Source of the DNA: Ovis canadensis
Lineage: Eukaryota > Chordata > Mammalia > Artiodactyla > Bovidae
Length of the DNA stretch: 64,000 bases
Reading direction: 5' to 3'
Assembly (NCBI RefSeq): GCF_042477335.2
Contig: NC_091256.1
Location: forward strand, 27,370,501 to 27,434,500
Shown here piece by piece: positions 1-15,829 of this stretch (positions within the stretch are counted from its first letter, which is position 1; each line of letters opens with the position of its first letter). The notes beneath the pieces are model-generated. The model worked only from the letters and a program-made list of their open reading frames with translations. It was not told where the DNA came from and ran no database searches. The translations under genes were made by a program, and so were the position numbers.

Positions 1-1541
1 TTTTTCTTTTTCTTTTTTTCTCTTACAAATGTTCCTCAATGATACTGTACAGGAGCATCTCACTCACTGCCTCAAAATAACTAAGGAAGGAAACAATTCT
101 ATAAAGACTCTGGAAGAAGTCTATAGCTTTTCTTCACTTTAAGTGCAAATCAAGAAGGGTTTGTATGTGTGTGTGATTTTCAAGTCTGTATCTTTTTGAA
201 GAGAAGGAAAGGATCTATTTTCTTGCCAATCTTCAGTATAAAAGATTTGATAAATCTGTTATCAAAATCTCCAAGGAGCAAACTTTCCAAAGTGCAAAAA
301 ATTTAATGCAAATATCTTTTACTGCTTTCCAAATTTTACATACTAAACACGGAAACCAATTCTTCACTGCCCAGGGGTTATTTCTAAATGGAATAACAAT
401 AAACCCTTATGGAACTAACAAAATAATTTCATGTCACTGTTCTTTTAGACATTGAGACTATCTTCTTTAAAGAACAGAAATGCTAACAAATTTCCCTGGA
501 TTTTTTTACCTTGCAAATTATAAAAATACCATGTGATTTCTGGAAAATTTTAACATTTTCCTTAGTTTCTGAAATAATATAGTGTTTGTGATAACAATTA
601 TTCCTGAACAAGACACAAGATCAAATCTCAAAATAGTTTATATTCATGCAATCTATGTGCTCAATCTTCTACTAGCAATGAAGTCTCTAAGAGCTCAAAA
701 GAAGAGAAAATGCTATGTTATATCATATTGCATACTATTTATTAAGCATAATTAACTACATTTATGATTTATGTTTAGCTTATCATTTATCAATATATTC
801 ATATCTTCTTTTTAATGTAATTACTACATTGTATTATTTTCCTATAATAAGCTGAAAGCTGATAAGCATTCAGATCCTGCTGAACTGCCAGGTAGTGAAA
901 TAATATTTAAACAATAAATATTCTCTCAGAAACATCATTTAATACTAACAACATGAAATGAATATATATTAATTTCCAAGTATTATTTTTTTAAAACACT
1001 GAAGAATTAACACTTTTGACATTTGCTCTCTAAATTTGGCTTTTCTGGTAAAAATGACTCCAATAAAAATATTAATACCATAACAAAGTAATAAGTAAAA
1101 TATGACATAGTTTGAATAATCAATCAGATTGAATTTTATTTTCACACGAAGATAACCATGCCAAAAAGGTGTCAACAAAATAGGAATTAATAAGCCATTT
1201 AAATGGAGTTTTTCTAGAAAGGACTTTTTCAACAAATGTATGTCAATATTCTTAAAATTTCAAGGGGAATTATCATATTCATAGCTTACATCTGAAATGC
1301 TTTATTAAGCCAGTATATTCAAGCTTCAAAATACTGAAAACAAAGCATGTTACAGCTAAAACTTTTCCTATGTTGCAGCAGGTCATTGTTTTTTTCAAAT
1401 AATCCAAATCAAATAATCTTCAATATGCAGAGTTCTTTTGCCCATTCTTCTCTACAGTAGAAGAGTGATAGTCTAATACAAGACTATCTCTCTTTTTATT
1501 TTTTCACATAAAATAACTGTTTCTGAAATTACCAATGCTTT
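1..1541. other. AT-rich DNA without recognisable gene or young repeat
   Basis: The first bases are a pyrimidine-rich tract, then AT-rich sequence. One 88-codon minus-strand ORF (969-1235) is hydrophobic in the middle, but I recognise no family and it has no supporting context; chance is the simplest reading. Confidence 0.5.
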
Positions 1542-2696
1542 AGTTCAGTTCAGTTCAGTTCAGTCGCTCAGTCGTGTCCGACTCTTTGTGACCCCATGAA
1601 TTGCAGCACGCCAGGGCTCCCGGAGTTCACTCCAGACTCACGCCTATTGAGTCAGTGATGCCATCCAGCCATCTCATCCTCTGTCGTCCCCTTCTCCTCC
1701 TGCCCCCAATCCCTCCCAGCATCAGAGTCTTTTCCAGAGAGTCAACTCTTCGCATGAGGTGGCCAAAGTACTGGAGTTTCAGCTTTAGCATCATTCTTTC
1801 CAAAGAAATCCCAGGGCTGATCTCCTTCAGAATGGACTGGTTGGATCTCCTTGCAGTCCAAGGGACTCTCAAGAGTCTTCTGCAACACCACAGTTCAAAA
1901 GCATCAATTCTTTGGTGCTCAGCCTTCTTCACAGTCCAACTCTCACATCCATACATGACCACTGGAAAAACCATAGCCTTGACTAGATGGACCTTAGTCA
2001 GCAAAGTAATGCCTCTGCTTTTGAATATGCTATCTAAGTTGGTCATAACTTTTCTTCCAAGGACTAAGTGTCTTTTAATTTCATGGCTGCAGTTACCATC
2101 TGCAATGATTTTGGACTCCCCCAAAATAAAGTCTGACACTGTTTCCACTGTTTCCCCATCTATTTCCCATGAAGTGATGGGACCAGATGCCATGATCTTC
2201 GTTTTCTGAATGTTGAGCTTTAGGCCAACTTTTTCACTCTCCTCTTTCACTTTCATCAAGAGGCTTTTTAGTTCCTCTTCACTTTCTGCCAGAAGGGTGG
2301 CATCATCTGCATATCTGAGGTTCTTGATATTTCTCCCGGCAATCTTGATTCCAGCTTGTGTTTCTTCCAGTCCAGCGTTTCTCATGATGTACTCTGCATA
2401 GAAGATAAATAAGCAGGGTGACAATATACAGCCTTGACATACTCCTTTTCCTCTTTGGAACCACTCTGTTGTTCCATGTCCAGTTCTAACTGCTGCTTCC
2501 TGACCTGCATGCAGATATCTCAAGAGGTCAGGTGGTCTGGTATTCCCATCTCTTTCAGAATTTTTCACAGTTTATTGTGATTCACACAGTCAAAGGCTTT
2601 GGCATAGTCAATAAAGCAGAAATAGATGTTTTTCTGAAACTCTTGCTTTTTTCATGATCCAGCGGATGTTGGCTATTTGATCTCTGGTTCCTCTGC
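1542..2696 (-). mobile_element. BovB (RTE) LINE, 5'-truncated
   Basis: Minus-strand BovB. The left end is the characteristic tandem GTTCA pentamer tail followed by the conserved 3' end, and the body runs back into the reverse transcriptase domain before homology stops near 2696. I could not find a convincing target-site duplication. It carries a long broken RT reading frame. Confidence 0.93.
1627..2568 (-). pseudogene. BovB reverse transcriptase fragment, 313 codons
   Basis: This is the C-terminal half of the BovB ORF2 protein, the RNA-dependent DNA polymerase that copies BovB RNA at a nicked chromosomal target. The QGCILSP motif is at residues 45-51 and the catalytic YADD at 86-89, followed by the family's basic C-terminal region (an [11 protein letters not shown] stretch near the end). 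The N-terminal endonuclease and the first catalytic aspartate motif are missing because the element is 5' truncated. The first ~13 residues come from a shifted frame, so the listed start is not a real start codon. Not expected to be functional. Confidence 0.9.
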
Positions 2697-3534
2697 CATA
2701 GCAGGCCAAATAAAATGTATCATTAAAATTATTTTTACACTCTCCTTTTTACTTTTTAAAAATGACTATTAGATAATTTTAAATCACATGTTGATTGCAT
2801 TAAACAGTTAATAAGCAGTGCTGCTATAAGCAATTTGCCTGCCTGAAAACAAGTTTTGTTCTTAAAAGAGAAAATGTTGCCATTACATTTGCATCAAAAT
2901 TCCATACTTTCTGCATATTTGTTTGGATGAGAGAATAATCAAAGTGTTTTTGTCTTATAAAGAATAAAATGTTCATTTGCATTATTGTTTCTAACTTCTG
3001 TAAAGAAAATCTTGCTTTTTCGATCAATAAGTATAGAAGTGATGGATACTAATCTAGAATTATACAGAGTAAACCATGGTGCAATTAGGTTTATAAAAGT
3101 AATATCTGTAGAATATTAAGCTTTATTCCTAAAGGAGAATGTTTTGTTCTCATGTTTTTAGCAAAGCAAGTTATCAATCAACAGAATACCTCAAACATTG
3201 ACTGGCTGAATAAATAGTAATTGCAATGAGACTTGCAGGAAGAACCCTTACACATACCATAAGCCTCTAGCAACCTTTTTTAGATCTCTAAAGGGAAGGC
3301 AAGGCACTTATTATAATAAAATCTTGTTAGGAATAAATTATCAGTGAAAAAAGCATAATAGAAGCCAAGTGAAAAAAGAAAGGTTGGCAAAGAAAAGTGT
3401 CCCATAAAAGCAAGAATACTGAAAACTCAAGGGCACAAGCTCAAATATTTTTACAATGTATTTTTTTCTGTTTTGCTAGTGATAGAATGGGAAAAATCTA
3501 TTTTCTATGAAAATGATTTTGACTTACTGTAGGT
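2697..3534. other. No feature recognised
   Basis: AT-rich DNA with no repeat or coding similarity that I can name; short ORFs only. Confidence 0.4.
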
Positions 3535-3800
3535 ATTAGTTTCCTATTGCTGCTGTAATAATTAACTTGCCACAAATTTAGTGACTTAAAACTGAATGAC
3601 AGAACACAAGGTATTGTCAGGGCTTTGCTCCTTCTGAAGGCAGTAAGGGAGAATCTATCTCCCAGTTTTTCTGGATCCTAAAGGCTTTTCCCATTTCTAT
3701 TACTCTCACGTTCCTGTTGCTCTTCTATAAGAAATTTATGATTACATGGGGCTCATCAGAATAATTCAAAATAATCTCTGTCTTTAGGTCATTCACTTAA
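3535..3800 (-). repeat. Ancient mammalian interspersed repeat (L1M-age, subfamily unassigned)
   Basis: It opens with a stretch close to TTCCTATTGCTGCTGTAATA and continues with the accompanying 'CACAAATTTAGTGACTTAAAA' type sequence, the common start of a widely dispersed old mammalian repeat. The same family recurs at about 35602-35945 and, in the other orientation, at 19130-19700. I am sure of the family resemblance, less of its class. Confidence 0.6.
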
Positions 3801-4086
3801 TTATATATGCAAAATCGCTTTGCCATGTACATAAACATATTCCCAGGTTTACTCTGCCTATCATACCATCTTATCACCAGAATATCATGGAGTATTCTAG
3901 CAACTGTAATAATAAATGATATGTCATCACAACACATAAACAGATACAGAACACAGTACTATATAAATTAGTCAATTATGATGCCATTTTTTGGTTAATA
4001 CTCAATTATATTATATACCTAAAAATGCTAAATGTCAAAAAAACTAATTTTAAAAAACATATGACACTAATTATACTTTTGTTGTT

Positions 4087-4415
4087 TATGTTTTTGTTGA
4101 GATATCACAAAAAAATCACTGTCAAGCCCAACATCATGAAACTTTTCCTCTATTTTTAATTCTAAGAGTTTTGCAATTTCAGGTCTTACACTGAAATATT
4201 TAATTCATTTTGAGTGTCGTGTAGGATGTAAACTGGTATTTTTATTCTTTTTCATGTGAATATCTAGTTTTCTCAACATAATTTGTTGAATTCCTGACCA
4301 GGGATCAAACTCGGGTCTCCTGCTCTGCAGCCAGATTCTTCACCAACTGAGCCACCACAGAAGCCCCAGTTTGTTGACAAGACTATTTTTTCTCCATTGT
4401 ATATTCTTTTAGAAA
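4087..4415 (-). mobile_element. Ancient L1 ORF2 fragment (minus), split by a SINE
   Basis: The order of landmarks (a TCTAAGAGTTTTGCAATTTC-like stretch, then one ending in TTTGTTGA, then a CTCCATTGTATATTC stretch) matches the reverse complement of L1 ORF2 near its C-terminal third. The segment is highly diverged. A SINE sits at 4290-4369 with flanking duplications. Confidence 0.65.
4290..4369 (-). mobile_element. tRNA-Glu-derived SINE fragment (Bov-tA type)
   Basis: About 80 bp containing the head of a Bov-tA SINE in reverse orientation. An 8-bp duplication TTTGTTGA flanks it (4282-4289 and 4370-4377), so it inserted into the older L1 fragment. Confidence 0.8.
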
Positions 4416-4532
4416 AATAATACATTTTATTTAACCCAATATCTCTAAAATATTACTTGAACATGTAATCAACATAAACAATTATTAGCGAGACTACACT
4501 TTTATACTAAGTTCAGTGTGCATTAACCTTAT

Positions 4533-5213
4533 CAGTTCAGTTCAGTTCAGTTGCTCAGTCGTGTCCGACTCTTTGCGACCCCATGAATCGCAGCATGCCA
4601 GGCCTCCCTGCCCATCACCAACTCCTGGAGTTCACTCAGACTCACGCCCATTGAGTCAGTGATGCCATCCAGTCACCTTGTCCTCTGTCGTCCTCTTCTC
4701 TTCCTGCCCCCAATCCCTCCCAGCATCAGAGTCTTTTCCAATGAGTCAACTCTTCACAGGAGGTGGCCAAAGTACTGGAGTTTCAGCTTTAGCATCATTC
4801 CTTCCAAAGAAATCCCAGGGATGATCTCCTTCAGAATGGACTGGTTGGATCTCCTTGCAGTCCAAGGGACTCTCAAGAGTCTTCTGCAACACCACAGTTC
4901 AAAAGCATCAATTCTTCAGTGCTCAGCCTTCTTCACAGTCCAACTCTCACATCCATACGTGACTACTGGAAAAACCACAGCCTTGACTAGATGGACCTTA
5001 GTCGGCAAAGTATTGTCTCTGCTTTTGAATATACTATCTAGGTGGGTCATGACTTTTCTCCCAAGGAGTAAGCGTCTTTTAATTTCATGGCTGCAGTCAC
5101 CATCTGCAGTGATTTTGGAGCCCAGAAAAATAAAGTGTGACACTGTTTCCACTGTTTCCCCATCTATTTCCCATGAAGTGATGGGACCGGATGCCATGAT
5201 CTTCATTTTCTGA
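4533..5213 (-). mobile_element. BovB LINE 3' fragment
   Basis: Starts with the GTTCA tail and covers about 680 bp of the BovB 3' region, ending within the RT C-terminal coding part. A broken frame (4916-5239) retains the family's SHEIKRRLLLGRKV-type segment. No clear target-site duplication. Confidence 0.92.
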
Positions 5214-5439
5214 TAGAACATCTCAATTTGGACCGGCATTCATTCTTATCTTTATTTCCCTAAATGCACTGTCTTTTTCTCCTCCATGCTTTTAAATTTC
5301 TTCTCTTAATCACTGGCTTTTGAAATAAGTCAGAAAGAGGGTGAAAAAAAAGACACTCTATTTTGTATTCTTGACAATCTTGTCTAAGGTCACTTGATCA
5401 TAAGCATGTGGGATTACTTTATTTCTTGTCTCTGTATTC

Positions 5440-5985
5440 TGTTCCATTGATCAAGCAACAAAGGCAAATTTTGACAAAAAAGGCTACATCAGTTAAAATG
5501 ATTACACAGCAAGGGAACAAATCAACAGAGTGAAAAGAAATGTACTGAATAAGAAAATAATGTATCTGATGAGGGATTGGTATTCAAAATATGTGGGGTC
5601 TCTTTAGTTCAGTTCAGTTCAGTTCAGTCACTCAGTCGTGTCCGACTCTTTGCGACCCCATGAATTGCAGCACACCAAGCCTCCCTGTCCATCACCAACT
5701 CCCGGAATTCACTCAGACTCACACCCATCTAGTCAGTGATGTCATCCAGCCATCTCATCCTCTGTCATCCCCTTTTCCTCCTGCCCCCAATCCCTCCCAG
5801 CATCAGAGTCTTTTCCAATGAGTCAACTCTTCGCATGAGATGGCCAAAGTACTGGAGTTTCAGCTTTAGCATCATTCCTTCCAAAGAAATCCTGTGGGGT
5901 CTCTTAGAACTCCCTAAAAAAAAAAAAGAAAAGAAAAGAAAACCTCAAATAATCTAATAAAAACTAAACAAAGACTTGAATAGGC
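5440..5985 (+). mobile_element. Ancient L1 ORF2 C-terminal fragment, split by BovB
   Basis: The left part has the ACACAGCAA...CAACAGAGTGAAAAG landmark and the right part an ACAAAGACTTGAATAGGCAT landmark, in the order seen near the end of mammalian L1 ORF2. The BovB at 5605-5892 interrupts it, so this L1 is older. Confidence 0.7.
5605..5892 (-). mobile_element. BovB LINE, 288-bp 3' end with target-site duplication
   Basis: GTTCA tail plus about 250 bp of BovB 3' sequence. A perfect 13-bp duplication TGTGGGGTCTCTT flanks it (5592-5604 and 5893-5905), so both ends are defined. Confidence 0.95.
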
Positions 5986-6699
5986 ATTGTTAAAGTTTCT
6001 AGAGTTAAGGAATCTCTTGTGTATCTTGTAGCATGGGCCTGTTTGTATTATAATCTGGGTAGATTCTGAACCTTTCTGTTGGTGAGTAGGAGGCCATTCA
6101 CAATGGGATCACTGCAGCAGCATACATTACTTTATGAAAAATTTGTAAATGAGTAACATATTGCCTATAGCAACCAAAAAAGCCCCCAAAGATGTTGGAT
6201 TTGTTTTAACATTGCACTTGCTGAAAATGGTAGACAGAGGTGTTAAATATCAAAGAAAGCAGCTCTGATTTGACTATATCATGTCCAGAAATTAATCAAA
6301 GTGACAGGGCCTTGTACTAGTTCTGGGCAATGTCTCATCACTCAGTGAGAGTATGTGTGTATGTGGCCATGCTCCTTTGTGAATGGGTGTATATCTAGAA
6401 TGAGTGTATCAAATTTCTGAGAAGGATGACTTCAAAATATCATTTTATCTGTATTCTGAGGAAATGATGAATATGGTTAGGCTCTTGACTGTAAAGCATG
6501 TGTACAATGGCAGAATTGTAATTTACCCAGATGTGGGTAAAAAAAAAAATTAAATATAGTCTCTTAGAAAGTGAAGCAAACAATGTGAATAGAGGCTGTT
6601 GAAATAGGCACTGAATAGAACATAGAAGGAAACGCAATAGAAAATTATTTTCTAGTCACTGATTGGATAAAGTCAATAATTTCTATAATACCATGTATG
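5986..6699. other. No feature recognised
   Basis: AT-rich sequence with a short A-run near 6541; no named repeat or gene. Confidence 0.4.
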
Positions 6700-6932
6700 C
6701 ATGTCTGCTCAGTTGCTCAGTCATGCAAAGAGCAAAAGGTCATGCTCTTTTTGATCCTAGGACTGTAGCCTACCAGATTCCTCTGTCCATGGGATTTTCC
6801 AGGCAAGAATACTGAAGTGGATTGTCATTTCCACCTCCAGCAGATCTTTCTGAACCAAGGACTGAACCCATATTTTCTGTGTCTCCTGCATTGGCAGGCA
6901 GATTCTTTAACACTGAACCACATGGAAAGCCC
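6700..6932 (-). mobile_element. BovA2/Bov-tA SINE
   Basis: Reverse-orientation bovine SINE: the GGACTGTAGCC...CTCCTCTGTCCATGGGATT core is followed by the tRNA-like head at the right end. Near the left end an extra ~19 bp makes an 8-bp palindrome (AAAGAGCA/TGCTCTTT), probably a local duplication within the SINE. Confidence 0.88.
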
Positions 6933-7216
6933 AATGTTGTGAATAGGACACTCAATAAGGGGTGTAATGGATTAAACTTACAGCCATCTATTTCTGGGAG
7001 CCAGTCATCTTTTATCAAGGTGGAGCAATGACCAAATTGGGTTGCTAAGGGAAAAGAAAGCAGGCACAATGGCCCCCTCCATAAGTATGAGTCTATGATA
7101 GAACTTAATTAGTTTAGGCCTTGTTTTATTCTATATTGGATTGTATTGGGTATTTTTACTGGGTAAGAGGGTGTTTCATGTAATAACATTTTGCTAAGGC
7201 AATTCTAAGTGCCCAT

Positions 7217-7714
7217 GTTTGTTGTTGTGGAGGCAATAAGTCGTGTCTGATTCTTTGTGGCCCTATGGACTGTAGCATGCCAGCCACGTCTGTCCTTTAC
7301 TATCTTCCACAGTATGCTCAAATTCATGTCCATTGAGTTGGTGATGCTATCTAACCATCTCATTCTCAGCCGTCCCCTTCTCCTTTTGCTCTCAATGTGT
7401 CCTAGCATCACGGACTTTTCCAATGAGTCATCTCTTCACATCAGGTGGCCAAAGTATTGGAGCTTCAGCTTCAGCATCAGTCCTTCCAATAAATAAATAT
7501 TCAGGACTGATTTCCTTTAGGATTGACTGGTTTGATCTCCCTGCTGTCTGAGGGACCCCCAAGAGTCCTCTCTAGCACCACAATTCAAAAGCATAAATTC
7601 TTCAGTGCTGAGCCTTTTTTATAGCCCGAACTCACATCTGTACATGCCTACTGGAAAAACAATAGCTTTGACTAGATGGACTTTTGTTGGCAAAGTGATG
7701 TCTCTGCTTTTTTT
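7217..7714 (-). mobile_element. Old BovB LINE, left part (split by L1)
   Basis: Diverged BovB 3' region with a GTT-rich rather than GTTCA tail. Its homology stops at 7714 and resumes at 11811, on the far side of the L1. Confidence 0.85.
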
Positions 7715-11810
<4,096 letters not shown>

Positions 11811-11882
11811 TCTGCTTTTTTTATGCACTGTCTAGGTTTTTCATAGCTTTTCTTCCAAGTTGCAAGCGTATTTTAATTTCTC
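11811..11882 (-). mobile_element. Old BovB LINE, right part
   Basis: Continuation of the 7217-7714 BovB: the GTCTAGG...CATAGCTTTTCTTCCAAG landmark follows directly after the duplicated target. Confidence 0.8.
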
Positions 11883-12988
11883 AACCCAACAAAGAGGTCT
11901 AGGACAAAACACTTCACCCGGGGTCACCTTAAGACAGGCCTGATCCCACACTGCTCTCTTTAAAAACCAATTTAAAAACTTTCAACAAATGTTGGTTAAG
12001 TTTATAGCAGAAGCTCAGTAAGACTCAGTAAGTGCAGCACAGCCCAACACAAAACCACACAATGCAAGGTACTACATAACTTGTAGGTGTCATCTCAATT
12101 AACATTCATGATCAGACAACACAGTCAGTTAGCAAGCCCAGAGCAAAACAGACAGATTCTGGTCTAGGTGAAGACTGTTTACTGTGTCCTCTGTGCCAAC
12201 TGTCTTGTGGTTTCCCCTTGGAAGCAAGATAAACTCCCCACTGAAATAATGGTTTGGATATCAAAACTTATGATCCTGCACTCTCACTAAGGGGACACAT
12301 GAAAGGTTTCTTCCTTACATAATGGACAAAGTAAAGTGCTCCTAAACTGATCATAAAATTAGTTAGCAAAGCTGAGAAGCAAACGAATGGAGGGGTTACT
12401 GTGGTTAGGGTTCCTGGAATTTCATGGTTTGAAGTTCCCATCACCACCAAAAGAGAGCTCTCTAGCTTTCTTATTGGCCTTCTCAGATAATAGGATGAAA
12501 GCAAAAGGAGGAGAGATGAGGCTGCAAAGATGCCAGCAGTTTAAAATATAAAAAATGAAGTCAAAATTCGAATCATAATTTGCTTCTGGGAATGATAGAT
12601 TTCTTAGGGTCTATGTTTAAGTTAAAAGGCACAACTTCTGCCATTCAAGGAAATCTGCTAACAATGAGACCAAACTACTACTTAGTTATTAGTTTAGTCT
12701 GTGTCTTAAGGATTTCTTAGCAGCCTGGGAAATCTGGCCTGCATCAGGTAATGTGAACTCAAGGAACAAGACATACATTTGTTCTCATCAATACTCAATG
12801 GTAAATAAATTAGGAATAAGGGTGGCACTATGCAAATAAGAGCCAAGAAAGAAAAGAAAATAATCTGACTCCTTGCTTTCTGGCTCAGGTCACCAAACTG
12901 GCTGCTCCAGAAAGAGAGACTGAGAAGATCACCATTTGATAGCTTACAAAGATGTACAACATCAAAACCCAAACTACCAATCAACTAA
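11883..12988 (-). other. Unassigned segment with hydrophobic minus-strand ORFs; possible retrocopy
   Basis: Less AT-rich than its surroundings and not similar to any repeat I recognise. Minus-strand ORFs at 12984-12706 (92 codons) and 12504-12268 (78 codons) carry hydrophobic stretches such as FSFLALICIVPPLFLIYLPL and end in ...KKPFMCPLSESAGS. The layout (short membrane-protein-like frame, then long UTR-like sequence) would fit an old mRNA-derived copy, but I cannot name a parent and see no A-tail at the left end. Chance ORFs remain possible. Confidence 0.25.
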
Positions 12989-13285
12989 AGGAAGTCAACC
13001 TTGAATATTCATTAGAAAGACTGATGCTGAAGATGAAACTCCAGTACCTTGGCCGCCTGATGCAAAGAGCTAACCCACTGGAAAAGACTCTGAGGCTGGG
13101 AAAGATTGAGGGCAGGAGTAGAAAGGTCTGACAAAGGATGAGATGGTTGGATGACATCACTGACTCAATGGACATGTGTTTGAGCTAATGCCAGGAGATA
13201 GGGAAGGACTGGAAAGCCTGGCATGCTGCAATCCATAAGGTCTCAAAGAATCAGACATGACTTAGCGAATAAACAACAACAACAA
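12989..13285 (+). mobile_element. Old BovB LINE 3' end with (AAC)n tail
   Basis: About 280 bp of BovB 3' coding and terminal sequence, ending in an AACAACAACAA tail rather than the TTCAG-type pentamer tail of the younger copies. Diverged. Confidence 0.85.
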
Positions 13286-13375
13286 TCAACCAACCAACCA
13301 AAGACACATACAAATGAAAGAACCATAGATATGTAGCATGACTTGGACCATGTTTTATGCAAAACATAGACCTGC

Positions 13376-13442
13376 TTGCAAAAAAAAACAAAAACAAACC
13401 CACAGAACATAAAGCTACTCAAAAAAAAAAAAAAAAAAAAAA
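13376..13442. repeat. A-rich low-complexity tract
   Basis: Two A-runs separated by mixed sequence; the ORF on the reverse strand here is an artefact of poly-T coding for phenylalanine. Confidence 0.8.
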
Positions 13443-13500
13443 CTCTTTTCACTAAAGTTATCACCTCCTACAGTTTTGGGTGTAAACTTGTAGTGAACTT

Positions 13501-13600
13501 CATGTACACCCGTGGTGGATTCATGTCAATGTATGGCAAAACCAATACAGTATTGTAGAGTAAAACAAAGTAAAAATAAAAATTAAAATATATATATAAT
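13501..13600 (+). mobile_element. L1 3' end fragment
   Basis: Contains the ruminant L1 3'-terminal landmark GTGGATTCATGTCAATGTAT then GGCAAAACCAATACAGTATT and an A-rich tail. It is a very short 5'-truncated L1 copy. Confidence 0.8.
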
Positions 13601-13901
13601 CATAGATTTTACTTTTCTAAAATGAAAAGTATAGTGCATATGGAGAGAGTCAGGAGTTTCTGCTTTTTATTCTACACAAATGACTTGTTAATAGGTTGTA
13701 ACACATGGTTTCTATATCAGTAAATATAGATATGTCTCACAAATTACTTTTGCAATTACTTTTAATTCCTGTTAAGGCAGACCTTCATTAGTCTTCCTGA
13801 TTTTTTAATTAAACATTAAATGTGATTCACATTCAGTTGTAATAAGAAAGAGATATTTCCTACCACTTTACAAGATGGTATCATCTTGGAAGACTACAAT
13901 A

Positions 13902-13980
13902 CTGAGTTTGTCAAAAAGTCATTTGGGTTTTTCTATCAGATGTAATGGAAAAACCTGAATGGATTTTTTGGCCAACCCAG
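13902..13980. mobile_element. Mariner-type MITE (79 bp)
   Basis: A short, nearly palindromic element: the right end (GGCCAACCCAG) and left end (CTGAGTTTGTC) are imperfect inverted repeats that extend into the middle. TA dinucleotides flank it at 13900-13901 and 13981-13982, the target of Tc1/mariner transposases. It encodes nothing and resembles the small mariner-derived elements of ruminants. Confidence 0.8.
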
Positions 13981-14039
13981 TACAACACTACAACCAGGAT
14001 ACTGACAGTGCTTTAAAAATGTAGAGAACACTTCTATCT

Positions 14040-15235
14040 CCACAAGGATCCCTATGTCCACCTCACTTCCCATCTGCCCCTACTCCTCCCTTAGGCCTTG
14101 GAAAAATGTAATCTCTCCATACTATAATTTCATCCTTTTGGTAAATGTTATGTATAAATGGAATAATATAGTATTTATTTAGAATTATTTTAATGTAGCA
14201 TAATTCTATGAAGATGTATTATGAGTTTTTATGTATCAAATTGTTGAAAGTATGTATTTATGTTTGTTTACCCATTCACTTGTTGAAGGACCAGTTTTTT
14301 ACCTGCTAGTTTGCTGAGGTGATTCCAGACTTTGGCCATTACAAATAAACATGCTATAAATATTTATGAAACAATTTTGTATGAAATGTAAGTTTTCATT
14401 TATCTGGGATAAATGCACAATGGCAGATCACATGTTAGTTTTGTGTTCAGTTTTAAGAAACTGTCCAATTACTTATAATGGTGGCTATGCCACTTTACAT
14501 TCTCATGTATAACGTAAAAATGACCTGATTTTTGCATCCTGACCACATTTTGTATCACTGTTTTAAAAAATTAGCCATTCTGATAAGAGAGGAATATAGT
14601 TATATTTAATTGTGCTTTTAATTTGTATTTCTTGAATGGCTAATGTTGAGTATCTTCCATGGGTTTGCCATGTGCACAGAGTTGTGACTGTTAATTTTAT
14701 ATATCAACTTTAATAAGCCATGGTACCAGTCCAGATCACATTAAAGGTACTTTTAGATGAGATTAAAATTTAAATCAAAAGACTTCATAAAGAGCAAATT
14801 ACCCTTCATAATGTGGATCAACCTCTTCTATTAAGTTGAAGTTCTCTTAAAAAATTAAGCTTTCTTGACAAAGACAGATTCTGTTTCCAGGATGACTCCA
14901 GACTTGAACTGCAACATCAACTCTTCCTACGATAAGTCTCTCAATTTCTCACTCTCTTCACCCCTCCCTCTCTCCCTCTGAAATATACTACTGTAGAAAT
15001 ATGCTACTGTTTCTATTTTTCTGAAGAACACTGAGTAATACAGTTCTCCTCAGTGAAATATCTATTCTGCTTGTTTCCTAATTATTCAACTCTAGAGGTT
15101 TCAGTTTTTAATATATCCTATAAACAATTTGCTGTAGAATTGTAGCTTGCAATGTTTTTCCCAGGATGTAACTTGTCTTGTCATCCATTTAACAGAATAT
15201 TACACTATTTTGTTGATGAAGTCCAATTTCTCAAA
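14040..15235 (-). mobile_element. Ancient L1 ORF2 C-terminus/3' UTR, interrupted
   Basis: Reverse L1 landmarks in order: a CCCATTCACTTGTTGAAGGA stretch, TTTCATTTATCTGGGATAAA, then after an interruption TTGATGAAGTCCAATTTCTC at about 15215. An older-style repeat occupies roughly 14685-15045. Strongly diverged. Confidence 0.7.
14685..15045. repeat. Ancient mammalian repeat nested in L1 (class unassigned)
   Basis: Begins GACTGTTAATTTTATATATC and ends with GAAGAACACTGAGTAATACA, the recognisable ends of a common old mammalian repeat. L1 homology resumes on its right. Confidence 0.5.
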
Positions 15236-15387
15236 GCAACAGTAACAACAAAACCCAAACTCAAAACCTAGAATTCCATATCGAATAAAACCACCCTTCA
15301 TATATAGACAAAATAAAACCTTCTGTGGATAGATAAAACATGAAAAAGTTTCCAGGCATCAGAACTGAACTGCAAATAACAGTAAAT

Positions 15388-15603
15388 AGATGTGTGTGTG
15401 CTTAGTCTTTCAGTTCTGTCTGACTCTTCATGATCTCATGGACTGTAGCCTGCTAGGCTCCTCTGTCCATGGGGTTCTCCAGGTAGGAACACTGCAGTGG
15501 GTTGCCATTCCCTTTTCCACAGGATCTTCCAAAACTGGAGATCAAACTCAAGCCTCCTGCTTTGCAGGTGGATTCTTTACAATCTAAGCCACAGGAAAGA
15601 CCC
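15388..15603 (-). mobile_element. BovA2 SINE
   Basis: Full-length reverse SINE: GTGTGTGTG-type tail, GGACTGTAGCCTGC core, tRNA-like head at the right. Confidence 0.92.
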
Positions 15604-15829
15604 TAAAATAAAGGGAAATGACACCAAATAGAATGTTAGGTGTAGGAAGAAATGAAGGGCAAGCAAAACTCTAAAGATTACCCTTCTTGTGTTGTCTTTA
15701 ATGTATGTAGATGTAATATACATGAAAATCATTGCACAAAGGATAAGGACAATTAATTGTATGTATCTGCAGCAAGATTTCTCCATTTTAGGTACTAGAT
15801 TAAATGTACTGTGATACATTAAAGACACG

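Noticed and set aside
969-1235. 88-codon hydrophobic minus-strand ORF
   Set aside because: No recognisable similarity, AT-rich codons and no supporting context; left as unassigned DNA.
1542-1565. Short direct repeats (GTTCA)n at many places, looking at first like array repeats
   Set aside because: They are the 3' tails of BovB copies; there are no spacers and no CRISPR structure.
1601-2209. Recurring plus-strand ORFs with a [20 protein letters not shown]-type protein, also near 4659, 16110, 27543 and, on the minus strand, near 39620, 56645 and 26635
   Set aside because: They are the antisense of BovB coding sequence. The similarity among copies is due to BovB being repeated, not to a real protein family.
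13243-13464. Phenylalanine/lysine-run ORFs around A- and T-tracts (also 9941-10123)
   Set aside because: Artefacts of homopolymer tracts inside L1 or next to BovB.
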